Source: Bidens hawaiensis (lineage: Eukaryota > Streptophyta > Magnoliopsida > Asterales > Asteraceae). From it: 64,000 bases of DNA. How positions within the stretch are numbered: position 1 is the first letter of the stretch; the number at the start of each line of letters is the position of its first letter. The notes beneath the pieces were generated by a model. That model saw nothing but the letters and a program-made list of their open reading frames with translations, ran no database searches and was not told where the DNA came from. Where the stretch lies: NCBI GenBank assembly GCA_021521415.1, contig JAIQDT010001114.1, positions 620,001 to 684,000 of the forward strand, given 5' to 3'. The position numbers were made by a program, and so were the translations under genes. Below, one piece after another: positions 36,193 through 47,230 of this stretch.

Positions 36193-38081
36193 CGGAACTT
36201 AACACTTATTTTAAAGGGGAGCGATCAGGATTTTCACATAAGAAAACACTATAAAAAAATTTTTAAGGTGGGCGGCCGCCCCCTATCAAACACATAGGTC
36301 TGCCTCTGGTTTCAGGTAAAAGTGACAGCCCTAGAAACCACTCAATTATAGGTTTAACAAAAGGAACAACTAAAGTTATAAATGTTGATCAATAAAACAA
36401 GAACATTAAGGAAGGATTTCTTTAGAACCCTAAGACTTGTTTATTCTTGTTAACAACTAAACAAACACCTTTTTTTTCCTTTTTAACTCATGTTGTCCAG
36501 ATTTAAACTATGATCTCCACCAAAGAAGATTGGTCTCTTACCACTATAGGCTACCACCCAAGTGACACGAGTAACTCATACTTAATACCCGGTGGAAGGT
36601 CTAAAAATATTTTCCAATGGGTTCACTGTTCGGGACAATTCGACGCTTTGGGTCATTTCAACAGTTCAGGTCGGTTAAGGTTTATCACATAATAAAAATA
36701 GCATCACTATTAGAAATTAGGCTTTTGGTAATAGTTTCAAGCAAACACAACGTGAAGATATCGAATGTAGATGATTCACGTGATGAGATCATTTCAACTC
36801 ATAAAAAACCTATATATGTTGCACCATGGTATCATTCACTGATTCCATTGCTGACGACAGTTTGCTTATAATCAAATTATAAATAAACATAACCTGGTAA
36901 AGCAATATTTTCTATGGTTGTTATTAGAAAAGATATATAAGCAATAAATAGTCGATCAACAATAATAGGTGGAATATAAAACAAATAGAATGTGTAGAGT
37001 GTTATGTATGCAGTGTACTTACCTAATTTTAATATCATGTGTTTAAACAAATAGTTTATTCGGGTTGACCAGAAACCTAGAAATCAGATCTTGGAACCAA
37101 CGGCCTTTTCTCGGGTTTGGGTCTTTCGGGTTGCGTTAGTTTGAGTTCGGATTTAGGTTTTATCAGGTTAGGTTTCGGATATAAATGACAAACCTAGAAA
37201 CCACTCAATCACAGGTCTAACGAAAGGAACAACTAAAGTTACAAATCCTGATCAATAAAACAAGAACATTAGGTTGTAAAAAAAATCATTAAAGAAGGGC
37301 TTTCTTAGAACCCTAAGACTTATTTTTTCTTTTTAACAACTAAACAAAGGGCGGATCCAATATTTGGGCAAGGAGCGTATGGACTATAGGCACCCTCTCA
37401 AATCTATAGGTATTTTTATAAATTTCTAATAAATCAGGCTAAAAGACTCAAGGGCAACATTAATAATTTTTTATGTGTCTCAAACCAACTTTTTGAGCAC
37501 AACTTTCCAAGCCCAAATTTAATATTTCTATACAAAATAACATTTAAGCCAATATTGTTTAATCTCTAACCACTTCATCAATGGAAATTTGCAATTTCAA
37601 CTTATACGAAATGGGCTACAAAAATGTTCCTTTCGTTAGGGATGAGCAGAAAACCGAATTAACCGAACCGAAACCGAAACTGAATAACCGAAAAAATTGA
37701 ACCGAAAAAAACCAAACCGAAGCATTAACAGACGTTTAGTTCTTTAGTATTTCGAAAACCGATTTTTGGGCTTAAGTTCATTTATCCATTTAAAAAAAAC
37801 AAACTGAACCGATTAATCGAGCCTATGCTATGTTTTCTACGAGTATTTTTTATGATGTTATGACCGGAAACAAAACACCAAAAGAATCTATCATTGACGG
37901 TGATGATGATTGGGTCTATAATTTGAAGATGAATAAGATAATGAATGAAAATTCAGGCCAAACTTTTAGTGTTTTTTTTATTATGAACTTTGTTGAATTT
38001 TAAACTCTACTACTCAAACAACTTTGTATTTGTTTGGTTCGACATAACATGTGCCTAATTTTGTATTTTTAATTCAATATA
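36193..38081. repeat. Repeat-rich spacer, copy B
   Basis: It is homologous to 5,481-7,401, with the same pair of direct repeats of about 150 bases (near 36,335-36,480 and 37,190-37,345) and the AACCGAACCGAAACCG run near 37,665-37,720. No gene is seen. Confidence 0.55.
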
Positions 38082-39411
38082 CACTACAAAAAAAGTGACC
38101 AATAAGGACTAAAGTATGAGAGACTGATGTTTCAGTCTCATATACTTCGTATCTGGGATTGAATTTTCAGTTACTGGTAGCATTGGGGACTGATGTTTAT
38201 GGAACATATTTTAGTAACTAATAATTAGTCCCTAATGATTAGGAACCATATTCGAGACTAAATTTTCAGTTGCAAATATTCGTTGTCCATGGAACCATTT
38301 GGAGCTAAACTTATTGGCTACTTGATTTCAGTCTCAAATGCATACCCTTTATAATGGAGACTAATCATTAGTCTCTATTATATAGGAAATGCATTAGGGA
38401 CTGAAATTTAACTCTTAATATATTTAAAACAAATGAAATTAGAACTGATATTCAGTCTAAACGGTTGTTGGTATAAGAATTCTCGAGTGACTAATTTTAT
38501 GTGTCTATTTGTGCTAACTGAATTCGACCATTTGATTGGCAGTATTAGGGACTAAAAATCGGTCACATAAAGCTTTTTCAAAACGTCATTCCGAACTGAC
38601 GATTAGTCTCCAATAATCGATATATGATCCAACTGTTTAGGACTGCTATTTACTCTTAAACGCCTTTTGGGGACTAAAAATCTACCATTTTATTACAAGT
38701 ATGGGGGACTAAAAACCATTCGTAAAAAAATTATTTTTTATATATTATTCGCGATTGAAATTTAGTTTCGAATATGTTTTGAAGATAAAAGAACTAGATA
38801 CTAATTTTCAATATATTGTAAACGTAATAAAATTCAACCATTATAAGAGAAGAATAAGAGGCTAAAAATCAGTCTCAAAAGTTGAAGTACTCATGAAGAA
38901 ATGAAAATATGATCTAACACATTAGTGAAACATATTGACTGCTATTAGCTGATGAAACAATAAATTCAACACACACCTTTCAAGTTCCGTAGTTTATTCA
39001 AAAGATTTATGCATTATAAGTCTAACATAATACATAATGTGTTCAAGTCAAGTCCAACAAAAAAACCACCAAAATAAATTTATAGTTCAACAATTACAAA
39101 AAACCATCTGTTAGCATCTAAGTCAACCTGCAACAGCATCAAATCGACAACCAGTTTATGCCCAAGTAACACATGCCTCTAAAATAAGTCTCTTCAAAAT
39201 TCAACCTTATCATGTATCTGCAAAACATATTATAGTCATGTTAGTTAAATAGTCAAAACATAATTGTTTTAAAAAATGACAAATGAACTTAAATTCACCA
39301 AAATAATAGTCAATTTATTTAAAATAAAAAATACCTAAAATTTATTGTATGCCCAAATATTTGAATCCAATCCAAACACAAACCAAATAATGTACGAGCC
39401 ATATTTCACAT
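38082..39411. mobile_element. CACTA left-end fragment, copy B
   Basis: It begins CACTACAAAAAAAGTGACC and follows the left end of the 7,402 element to about its position 8,715, then stops. No transposase sequence is reached. A 45-base segment at 39,328-39,372 is repeated at about 39,423-39,465 just past the break. Confidence 0.85.
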
Positions 39412-39934
39412 TTCTATACGTAGTTTAAAATAAAAATACCTAAAATTTATTGTACCCAAATATGTATTTTGTTTATTTAATGTAATTTTCTTTGACCCGG
39501 CCCATTATGGTTTGACCTATTATTGATTTACTTAACACATTTTAGGTCGACCTTTTTGGCACCTACTAGATAAAATTCATGGATCTGCCACTAAACTAAA
39601 CAGACACCATTTTTTTCCTTGTTAAATCACATTGTCCAGGTTTAAATTAGGGTCTCTTACCACTAGGCTAACACCCAAGTGACATGAGTAACTCATACAT
39701 AATACCCATGGTAGATCTATGAATTTTTCTTTAGTGGATTCACTGTTAGGGTTGTTTCAATTGTTCAGGACAGTTCGACAGTTTGGGTCGTTTCAACGGT
39801 TCAGGTTGGTTAAGGTTTATCACATAATAAAATTATGATACATAGCAATACAAACAATAAATAAATAACATTGCCATTAAAAATTTAAGCTTTTGGTAAT
39901 AGTTTCAAGCAAACACAACGTGAAGATATAGAAT
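39412..39934. repeat. Third partial copy of the spacer repeat
   Basis: 39,595-39,934 matches 5,765-6,060 and 36,480-36,760: ACCACTAGGCTA.CACCCAAGTGACA and TTTGGTAATAGTTTCAAGC are shared. It is more diverged than A and B are from each other. 39,412-39,594 holds nothing I recognise. Confidence 0.6.
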
Positions 39935-40127
39935 TGTAACATCGAGAAAATTTCGAGTTCAAAATGTAAAACTTTCTAAAGTCCAGGGACTAAAATTGTC
40001 AAATTCCAAACCCAAGGGTTAAAATAAAAATTCTGATTTCCTGGCCCATCGCGCTACGCGATGGATCCGAAGAGAGACCCATCGTGATACGCGATGGGGT
40101 GTCTGACAGCGAGACGTGTGGCCTTCC

Positions 40128-40222
40128 ACGTGGCCACACGTGGCACACCGGTCGCCACGTGTCCTGCCACGTGGCCACACGTGGCACGACATCCGCCACG
40201 TGGCACACCGTCTGCCACGTGG
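40128..40222 (+). promoter_or_regulatory. Cluster of seven CACGTG G-boxes upstream of LTR TATA box
   Basis: CACGTG occurs at 40128, 40138, 40157, 40169, 40179, 40198 and 40217, mostly as GCCACGTGGC-type units. Spacing is 10, 19, 12, 10, 19 and 19 bases, close to one or two helical turns. The TATA box TATAAATAG follows at 40,317. In plants CACGTG is bound by bZIP and bHLH factors (ABA, light and stress pathways). That this LTR responds to them is inference. Confidence 0.6.
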
Positions 40223-40316
40223 CAGACCTATGGTGTGACTGGCCAGGGCTACATCGCGGTACGCGACGGGTGCCCAGGAGGCCGTCGCGTACCGCGTTGG
40301 GACTCCAGATTTTGCC

Positions 40317-40325
40317 TATAAATAG
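40317..40325 (+). promoter_or_regulatory. TATA box of the G-box LTR
   Basis: TATAAATAG lies 95 bases after the last G-box and before a CTCTCTCTC leader. Confidence 0.6.
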
Positions 40326-41285
40326 CAAGTCCGGGATCTCCATTTGACAAAACAAAATCCAGCTATCAACTCTCTCTCTAACATCTCCCTACAGTGCCAT
40401 AATCACATACTCGATCCACCTCGATAAACGTGCCATAATTCCTCGATAAGTGTATCCCGATCCTCGATTTCCGTGTCGACATTTCCTCGAAGTGCGTGCC
40501 ACCCTCCACCCATATACCAAGAAGGCGTTTGTTATGGCGATAAGTCTCGAGAAGCGTGCCAACAAGTGTTGAAGATTGGCGTTCATTGATTTGCGTGTCA
40601 AGGAAGGAGTGTCGAGAAAAAGAGTTGATCGAGAAGTGAAGCGGCGTTGGAGTGATGCTCGAATCGTTAGAATTTTCATAAGCCTTTAAAGGTAAGTCTT
40701 AACGCCAATGAATATAATAATAAAATATTATAAAGGCTTAAACCTTAAGTCGAGGTTATACTCAACACCTCGATAATAGAAAATAAAAGAAAATATAACA
40801 AAGAAAGAGTAAAAGATATGTTGTGATAAATATAAATATATATATGTATATATATATGTGTGTGTGTTTGTGTGTGTGTGTGCGCAAGTATATATATTCT
40901 TTGTTATGAAATTATTATTTAAGTAATAATGAGTATTCTTAAATAATAAAAGAAAAGAATAAGTTTCTTAGAGAAAAAGAAACGTCGGGTTTTTATAAAT
41001 AAACTAAATGTTTATAAATACTTTTAAACTAAAGGTTTTCAAGTAAAATTGATTTATGAACTAAAGGTTCATCGAGGTAGACATATAAAATAAGACTAAA
41101 GGTCTTAAGCCGGATTGTATTTCTGACTAACAAATGGTTATACTCGTACTATAGGTGCGAGATAGCAAGGGAAAGACCCTCGGACGGTGTTTGAAGCCGA
41201 TCCCAAAGCGAAAAGGTGAATACGCCCCCAAACTTTGGCAATTAGTCCATGCCCCGGAATTTCCGCCGTAGATTGAGGTGTGACA

Positions 41286-43012
41286 TTAATTAACTATTTT
41301 CTATTTAAGTCTTATTACTCAAGTCGTCAAGCTAATCTATCTTAAGGCCAAACGAATCGTATCCAGTTTAGCAAGCGAATTGAATCGAGGTTCGAAAACA
41401 AATCAAATCAAATATTCAAACGAATCGAATTGAATATTCAAACAAATAGAATCGACTATTAAAACGAATAGAATCCCATTTTATAACGAATCAAATCCCA
41501 GTTTCAAACGAATCGAATCATATTTTCCATACGTGTCAAATCCTACCCCTTAAATCTTTTATCACCAAGTTTATGTTTTTCCTGCATGTTAGGGTCCGAT
41601 TTACTATCCTACCAAGTTTATGCAAAACCGACTTCGTTTACCCGTCCTTTTCACGAACTGAACACTACTCATTTTACCCGAAACGAACCAACTAACCCCT
41701 TTACTCACAAGTTCATTACATTTATCAATAATCGCGACCTTTTCAATCATCCTACGAATTTTCATGCAAATCCGTAGACGAAAAGTAAACCTTTTTAACA
41801 AAAACATACCTTTGAGGTTTATGTTCAAAATCACTCGAATAGATCAAAACCATATCAAACGAACTGGAAATTGAGTGATTCAAGCAGCCACAGAACCATC
41901 TCGCCCCGATCAAAGAACCCATCAACTTGCCGTCGCCGAAAACCGCCGCTACAGTTAAAGGAAAACCAAAACAGTTTCCAAAAATATTTATTTTTAGCAA
42001 ACGAATCGAATCTAGTTTAGAAAATGAATCGAATATTAATAGTAATCAAATCGAATATTCAAGCTAATCGAATCGAATATTCAAAAGAACTTGATCGAAT
42101 ATTCAAACGAATCGAATCCCATTTTCAAACAAATCGAATCATATTTTCCATACGAATCGAATCCTACCGGATAACACTTTTATCACCAAGTTTATGTTTT
42201 TCCTACATGTTAGGGTCTGATTTACTATCCTGCCAAGTTTCATGCAAAACCGACTTCGTTTACCCGTCCTTTTCACGGAACGAACACTACTCGTTTTACC
42301 CGAAACGAACCAAATAACCCATTTACTCACAAGTTCATTACATTTATCCATAATCGTGACCCATTCAATCATCCTAACAATTTTCATGCAAATCCGTAAT
42401 TTTCATGCAAATCCGTACACGGAAAGTAACTTTTTTTAACAAAAACATACCTTTGAGGTTTATGTTTGAAATCACTCAAATAGACCAAAACCATATCAAA
42501 CAAACTCGGAATTGAGTAATCAAGCGGCCACGGAACCGTCTCGCACCGATATACGCACTCATCATCTCTCCGTTGCTGGAAACTGCCGCTACAGTTGCCG
42601 TAAAACCAAAACAGTTTCCAGAAATCTTCATATGTAGTTGTTACTGTTTTCTTGATAAAGACCAGACTTCCCGATCTCTAATCGAAGATGTGATCTTTGT
42701 GAATCTTCATTTAAAGTCCATGATAACTCAGTTAAAATTTGAGACCGATCCGATGGTTAGATCTCCGGGAATCATCAGATCTTTGTGGGTTGTTCTCTCA
42801 AAAATGGGAATTTGCGTTTTAATGAGTTTGGAGGCTAAGATGGTTATAAGTGAGATGGTGGCTACTTTTATAGGAAGATGATAGGGTTTCATGTTTAACT
42901 TTTCATTTAATGACACTTAATTCCCTCATACTCAAGATAGTTACATTTATCTTTTTTACTTCATTAAAACCCTGAGTCATTTAAAATATCAAACGAAATT
43001 TGGGATGTTACA
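41286..43012 (-). repeat. Minus-strand gypsy-type LTR with internal tandem duplication
   Basis: On the minus strand it begins TGTAACATCCC at 43,012, with a TATA box (TATAAAAG, 42,865-42,872) about 140 bases in. It includes two copies of a unit of about 620 bases (about 41,385-42,000 and 42,005-42,625; for example, ACATGTTAGGGTC-type sequence at 41,583 and 42,203). The other end is not defined; it touches the LTR at 41,285. CGAATCGAAT-type short repeats lie at the start of each unit. Confidence 0.55.
42865..42872 (-). promoter_or_regulatory. TATA box of minus-strand LTR
   Basis: TATAAAAG is on the minus strand, 140 bases inside the LTR start. Confidence 0.45.
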
Positions 43013-43045
43013 ATTTGATAGATGAAAAAGTATATACATGGAGGT

Positions 43046-43687
43046 TGTTGGGACTTAATTATGGTTTATACTTTGGATTGGTTTCTCGGGTTAATGTCTT
43101 GTAACACCGAATTCAGCATGTTGTATTCGGTGGGCTTAGGCTTGAGCTGTTGGTAGATCAACCTCATATATGGTGATATGTATTATGCTAGGCTCAGTTT
43201 CATGATATCAACGATTCAGGACACTGGGTTTCTAGTTGTGTTTGTAGCTGATCTATTTGGGGAAGATTGAATCTGTGTTCTTCGTGTTCTTCAGGAAAGC
43301 TTAACAGATTAGGGATAAGGATCTTTTCAAAACTTGAATGATTTTTAAATCCCTGATTTTTCGAGATTGAAATTTGTTATCAAGTTTACCAAGTCAACAA
43401 TTCAAGGTTCTCGGGCAAAGATCAACTGTTCTCGGAAACGATTAAAGGTATTAGGGCAAAAATCAACTATTCTCGTCAAAGATTAGGGGTTCTCAGGATC
43501 AGTTTGGTGATCTCGTCTCAGATCAATGGTTCTCAGGATTAGTTAGGTGTTCTCTTGCACAAGTGTGTTCTCTGGTCGTTTCTATAACTCTCGGCTGAGT
43601 TCTCGGTAAACCTTTTCTCGAGATTCGTTTTCTTTTCTATGTTTTCGGATTTGTTTTCGGGAATTTTATTGGTTGTGGGCTGCTACA
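43046..43687 (+). repeat. Probable 5' LTR of the Ty1/copia element
   Basis: It begins TGTTGGGACTT and ends near GGCTGCTACA, about 65 bases before the gag ATG. It contains a series of GTTCTCGG..AAAGATCAA repeats (43,400-43,610). No matching 3' LTR is in the window and no standard primer site is visible, so the edges are tentative. Confidence 0.4.
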
Positions 43688-43752
43688 ACAGTCGGCCAAA
43701 TCTCATCGGGTTGTTATTGCTATTGAGCAGTATTTCTGAATCTTAGTTGAGA

Positions 43753-44967
43753 ATGGATCAAGTTACTAGTGTGTCATCTACTAATGTATTGGATCAAAAG
43801 TTTGGAGGAGTATCGTCAGGGGTCCTCAACCCATTACTTATGAGAAGGAAGACGGTGAACTGGCCATAAAGCCTGTCTCCATGTACAGTAACAATGATTT
43901 TGAGAAGGTTGAGGAAGATGAAAAGGCTCTTGCCACTCTTATCATGGCTCTCTCACCTGAGATTTCCCAAGGATTTAGAGAGCTATCTGCTAGAGGCTTG
44001 TGGGAAGCCCTCATTGAGGTGTATGAGGGAAAGGAGGATATGAGAAGGAGTCGACATGATCTGTTACGAAAGAGTTTTATCATGTTCATGGAGAGTCATT
44101 GGAGACACAGTTCCAAAGATTTTTTACTTTGATCACTGAGATGCGAACCACAAATATTAATCTGACCCTTATTGAGGAAAATAACAAGTTGGTCAAATCT
44201 CTGGCACAAAGTTGGGACATGAATTTTGCTATAATCAAAAAGACAAAGGACCTGGCCAGATTGACTTTGTCAGAGGTGATGGCTATCATAAAGTCTTGTG
44301 ACATGGATGGCAAGCAGCGTGCCATTAATCATGCAAACTCCTACAATGCTGGCGGTTACAATACTGCTTCAAATAACCCTCTCGTATCACAAGATAGCTT
44401 TTCAATGTTTAAGTCATCTCAAAGTCAGTATGTTCAACCACCGCAAGCTCATGACAACTTCTCAATGTTTATATCTTCTCAAGGTCAATTTTCTCAGCCA
44501 CCTCAGCATCCTCCTGTGTTCTTTCAACAACCTGCTCCACCAACTAACCTCAATCAGCTGTAGCGACGCCTAGTCAATCTCTCACTCAAGTTCCTGTTGT
44601 TTCAAAGGAGACTCAAGATAACATTGCCTTAATGGCAGGTTTCATGAACTGCTACAATGCTTTTCTTGCCAGAAATTTAGTTCATCAAGACATGGCTGCT
44701 TAATTGGATCAAATTCATCCCGATGATGTGGAGGAAATGGATATATCTTGGAAGATTTCGATGGCTGTGTTTAAAGCGAAGAAATTCATCGAGAGAACAG
44801 GCAGAAACAACTGGAACATGCCAGCTGACATGAAGGTTGGTTTTAACAAGAACACATTCAGGTGCTACAACTGCCACGAGCCCGGGCACTTCGCTCATGA
44901 GTGCACCAATCCAGCAAAGGAGGGAAACAGGGAAAGGGCATTGGTTCCAGTAAGTGGTGCCCGATGA
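43753..44967 (+). pseudogene. Ty1/copia gag, broken
   Basis: The start at 43,753 (MDQVTSVSS) is soon lost to a frame change. 43,830-44,090 encodes EDEKALATLIMALSPEISQG and GLWEALIEVYEG, a copia gag (UBN2-like) region. 44,099-44,563 continues with SWDMNFAIIKKTKDL and then a Gln/Pro-rich linker. 44,704-44,967 ends with a complete CCHC zinc knuckle, CYNCHEPGHFAHEC (44,863-44,904). A TAA lies at 44,701-44,703. The middle of the usual N-terminal region is missing. It resembles large-gag copia elements of Asteraceae, perhaps SIRE clade. Confidence 0.8.
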
Positions 44968-45186
44968 GAAAATGGGACTGGTTCTAGAGAGAATGAGTGG
45001 GGATTAGTTGCTCACTAGTTTGACTGGAATGACTAGATACAAGCACTCAACATAAACAATCACACTGCTAATCTAGCTTAGATTGATGTTGATGAAGAAG
45101 AGAACAATGCGGAGGAGCTGGTCAAGGATCTTTAGTTTCCTTTCATAGCCTCCACTCCTTCTAACTCATCTGTAGTAAGTTCTAAA

Positions 45187-46240
45187 TTGTGTTCTCAATC
45201 GTGGATTGATAACGTAGAACTATATAGAATACACAATAGTAATCTTCTTAGAGAAATGGAAGGTGTAACACATGAAAACTTAACCCTTAAGAAAGTTGAA
45301 AATTCATTAAAAGATAAACTAGAGGGACAACAAAAGGATATTAAACAACTTCACAATGATTTTAGTGTAAAATGTTTTCACTACTTAGATGCAAAATAAA
45401 GGATTGCTGAACTAACCGCCGAGTTAGATGCCTCTAAGATAGAGATTGTCAAATTAACTTACAGATTTGATAATGTTGAGTTTAATTTTAAAAAATTCGA
45501 TGTCTCTAATACAGTTGTTGAATCTATGATTGAGAAACAATTAAAATGGAAAGAAAAAAGGGGTGAGGGTATTGGATACACCGAGGTTCAACCTCCATAT
45601 AATAATAACTACACTTGGCTTCCTCTTACTAAAGAATATGAAAAGAGGGAACAATTTATGCAGTATGGTAAGCAAAGTACAAATGAAGCAGTCCGTTGTG
45701 TTTCAGTCAATTCTATCGAACCAAACTCAAAGGTGAACGATACTATTGCGTCTTCTTCAAGTGCAGATAAAGTAACTATTAAGGATGGAGCTGATTTTCA
45801 TGATGATACAACAAATTCAATAAATAAAGACTTTAATTTTGTTCCTTTAAATTATGTTGCTACTTATGTTGGTGTGGGCACTGTTTTTAAGAGCAAGAAC
45901 AATTTTTTGTTTGAATCCTCTAAGACTATTAAAAACTGTGATGTGCTGAAGGATAAAGGTTTTAAAAATAAGAAAAATGAAAATCTTGTTTTTTACAAGT
46001 TTGTTAAAGAGGGCAGTTCATGTGTTTACACTTGTGATAAACGTTGCAATAAATTTAATAAAGACAAACACGTTCACACAGACAATCTAATCCAGGAGTT
46101 AGCCAAAATGTTTCTTTCATTAAGAGGCAAACATGTTTTAACTATGGTACTCATGGTCATAGAGCTAGAAATTGTCCTTATCGTCCATGTGTCCCGTTTT
46201 AGGACACAGATAGAGGAACTTACCTCGAAGTAGCTTTAAT
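45187..46240 (+). pseudogene. Ty1/copia gag-pol linker with second, damaged zinc knuckle
   Basis: 45,187-45,399 is coiled-coil-like (HENLTLKKVENSLKDKLEGQ). 45,526-46,233 continues with GIGYTEVQPPYNNNYTW and a Lys/Asn-rich stretch. In another frame, 46,134-46,175 reads CFNYGTHGHRARNC, a zinc knuckle whose second Cys has become Tyr. A TAA after DAK (45,397-45,399) and a frame change near 46,110 break it. This lies where copia elements keep the second knuckle before protease. Confidence 0.65.
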
Positions 46241-46352
46241 AAAGTTAACTCTATTAATTCAACGTACCAAAAGGCAAGTTCCTCTGCTGGCGATTGGACT
46301 TGAAACACGACTAAATATTTGAAGTCAATGAACAGAAATACAACCAGGTTTA

Positions 46353-46830
46353 GGGAAGGCAAAAAATCCCGAGCCCGACGGGTATACCCGAAATCCGAAT
46401 CAAATGGGACGGGTATACCCGAAACCCGATGGGTATGGGCCGGGAATGGGATTAGGATTTAAAATTTTTCGTGGGTACGGACCGGGTATGGGATTAGATG
46501 ATACCCGCGGGGCGATTACCCGAACCTTATACCCGAATTTTGTTTTTGTATTTCATAGGTTGTGAAACATATGGATAAAAGATTATATAAAAATTATAAT
46601 GATATTATTTATTTATTGCCACACTTTTATATATGGAGTGCATTATATTTAAATTTGTAATAATTGTTGTAGGAATAAAATGTATAAAATAACTATAATG
46701 ATTAAAAAATGTACTTGAAAGTCCCGACGGGTATACCGGGTACCTGCGGGTATGCCCGATACCCGACGGGTATTTACCCGACAAATACCGCCGGGTATGG
46801 GACACGGTTTTACAAACGGGTATGGGCAGA
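46353..46830. mobile_element. hAT-like MITE or simple-repeat insertion with GGGTATACCCG units
   Basis: It starts TAGGGAAGGCAAAAAA, like a common plant hAT-MITE terminus. It contains many ACGGGTATACCCG palindromes and GGGTATGGG units at both sides of an AT-rich core. It interrupts the copia coding region. The right terminus and a target duplication are not clear. Confidence 0.4.
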
Positions 46831-47230
46831 AAACCGAATTTGGATCAAAGACCAATACCGGTCCCCGAATCAAAAAGGGTCCCAAAAGAAAAATCAAATG
46901 TGTCTTCTGTCAAGAGGGCGGGGGTCAAGTCAACCGTTTGTGTGAACATTAAAGTTCTTAAACCTGTCTACAAATTGGTGCTTAGATCTTTAGTCTTTTC
47001 ATTGTTAAAACCTCTTGCTCGATTCTAGATAATCGGGGTAATATGTCATGCCAACCCGTAACATGCCTAGATAAATCAGGTCTACCTAGAACTACTATGG
47101 ACAAGGTACCAAAAACTAATTAATCCCGCACATCGTGTTGGAATAGTTATGGAGGAATACCATCAGACCTTGGTATATTGGTAGTGGTTGTCCTAGGCAC
47201 ATGACATGAGACATCTCTCTACTGCACGAG
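46831..47230 (+). pseudogene. Ty1/copia protease start
   Basis: 46,840-46,950 encodes a Lys-rich stretch. 47,153-47,230 encodes WYIGSGCPRHMT, the copia protease active site with Asp changed to Gly, followed by a TGA. The frame is cut at 47,230 by the solo LTR and resumes at 49,441 (GGYVSFAGGEKGKI). Confidence 0.7.

Larger units (their letters stand above)
39935..41285 (+). repeat. Gypsy-type LTR (solo or truncated), 1,351 bp
   Basis: It begins TGTAACATCGAG and ends TTTCCGCC..GGTGTGACA, the same ending style as the LTR at 60,300. A TATA box is at 40,317-40,325 and a CT-rich leader follows. No primer site or internal region follows, and the five flanking bases do not match (AGAAT and TTAAT). 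It is therefore a solo LTR with changed flanks or a truncated end. The region upstream of the TATA is GC-rich with a G-box cluster. Confidence 0.7.

Noticed and set aside
40084..40355. Overlapping open frames of 75-118 codons on both strands in the GC-rich part of the LTR
   Set aside because: They are by-products of the CACGTG/GCCACGTGGC repeats, which lack stops. No start context or domain is present.
39930..41290. Target duplication around the 39,935-41,285 LTR
   Set aside because: AGAAT and TTAAT agree at only three of five bases, so I do not claim a duplication.
46605..47028. Open frames in the GGGTATACCCG region
   Set aside because: They run through a MITE-like repeat and old copia sequence in mixed frames; no domain is present apart from the copia remnants.
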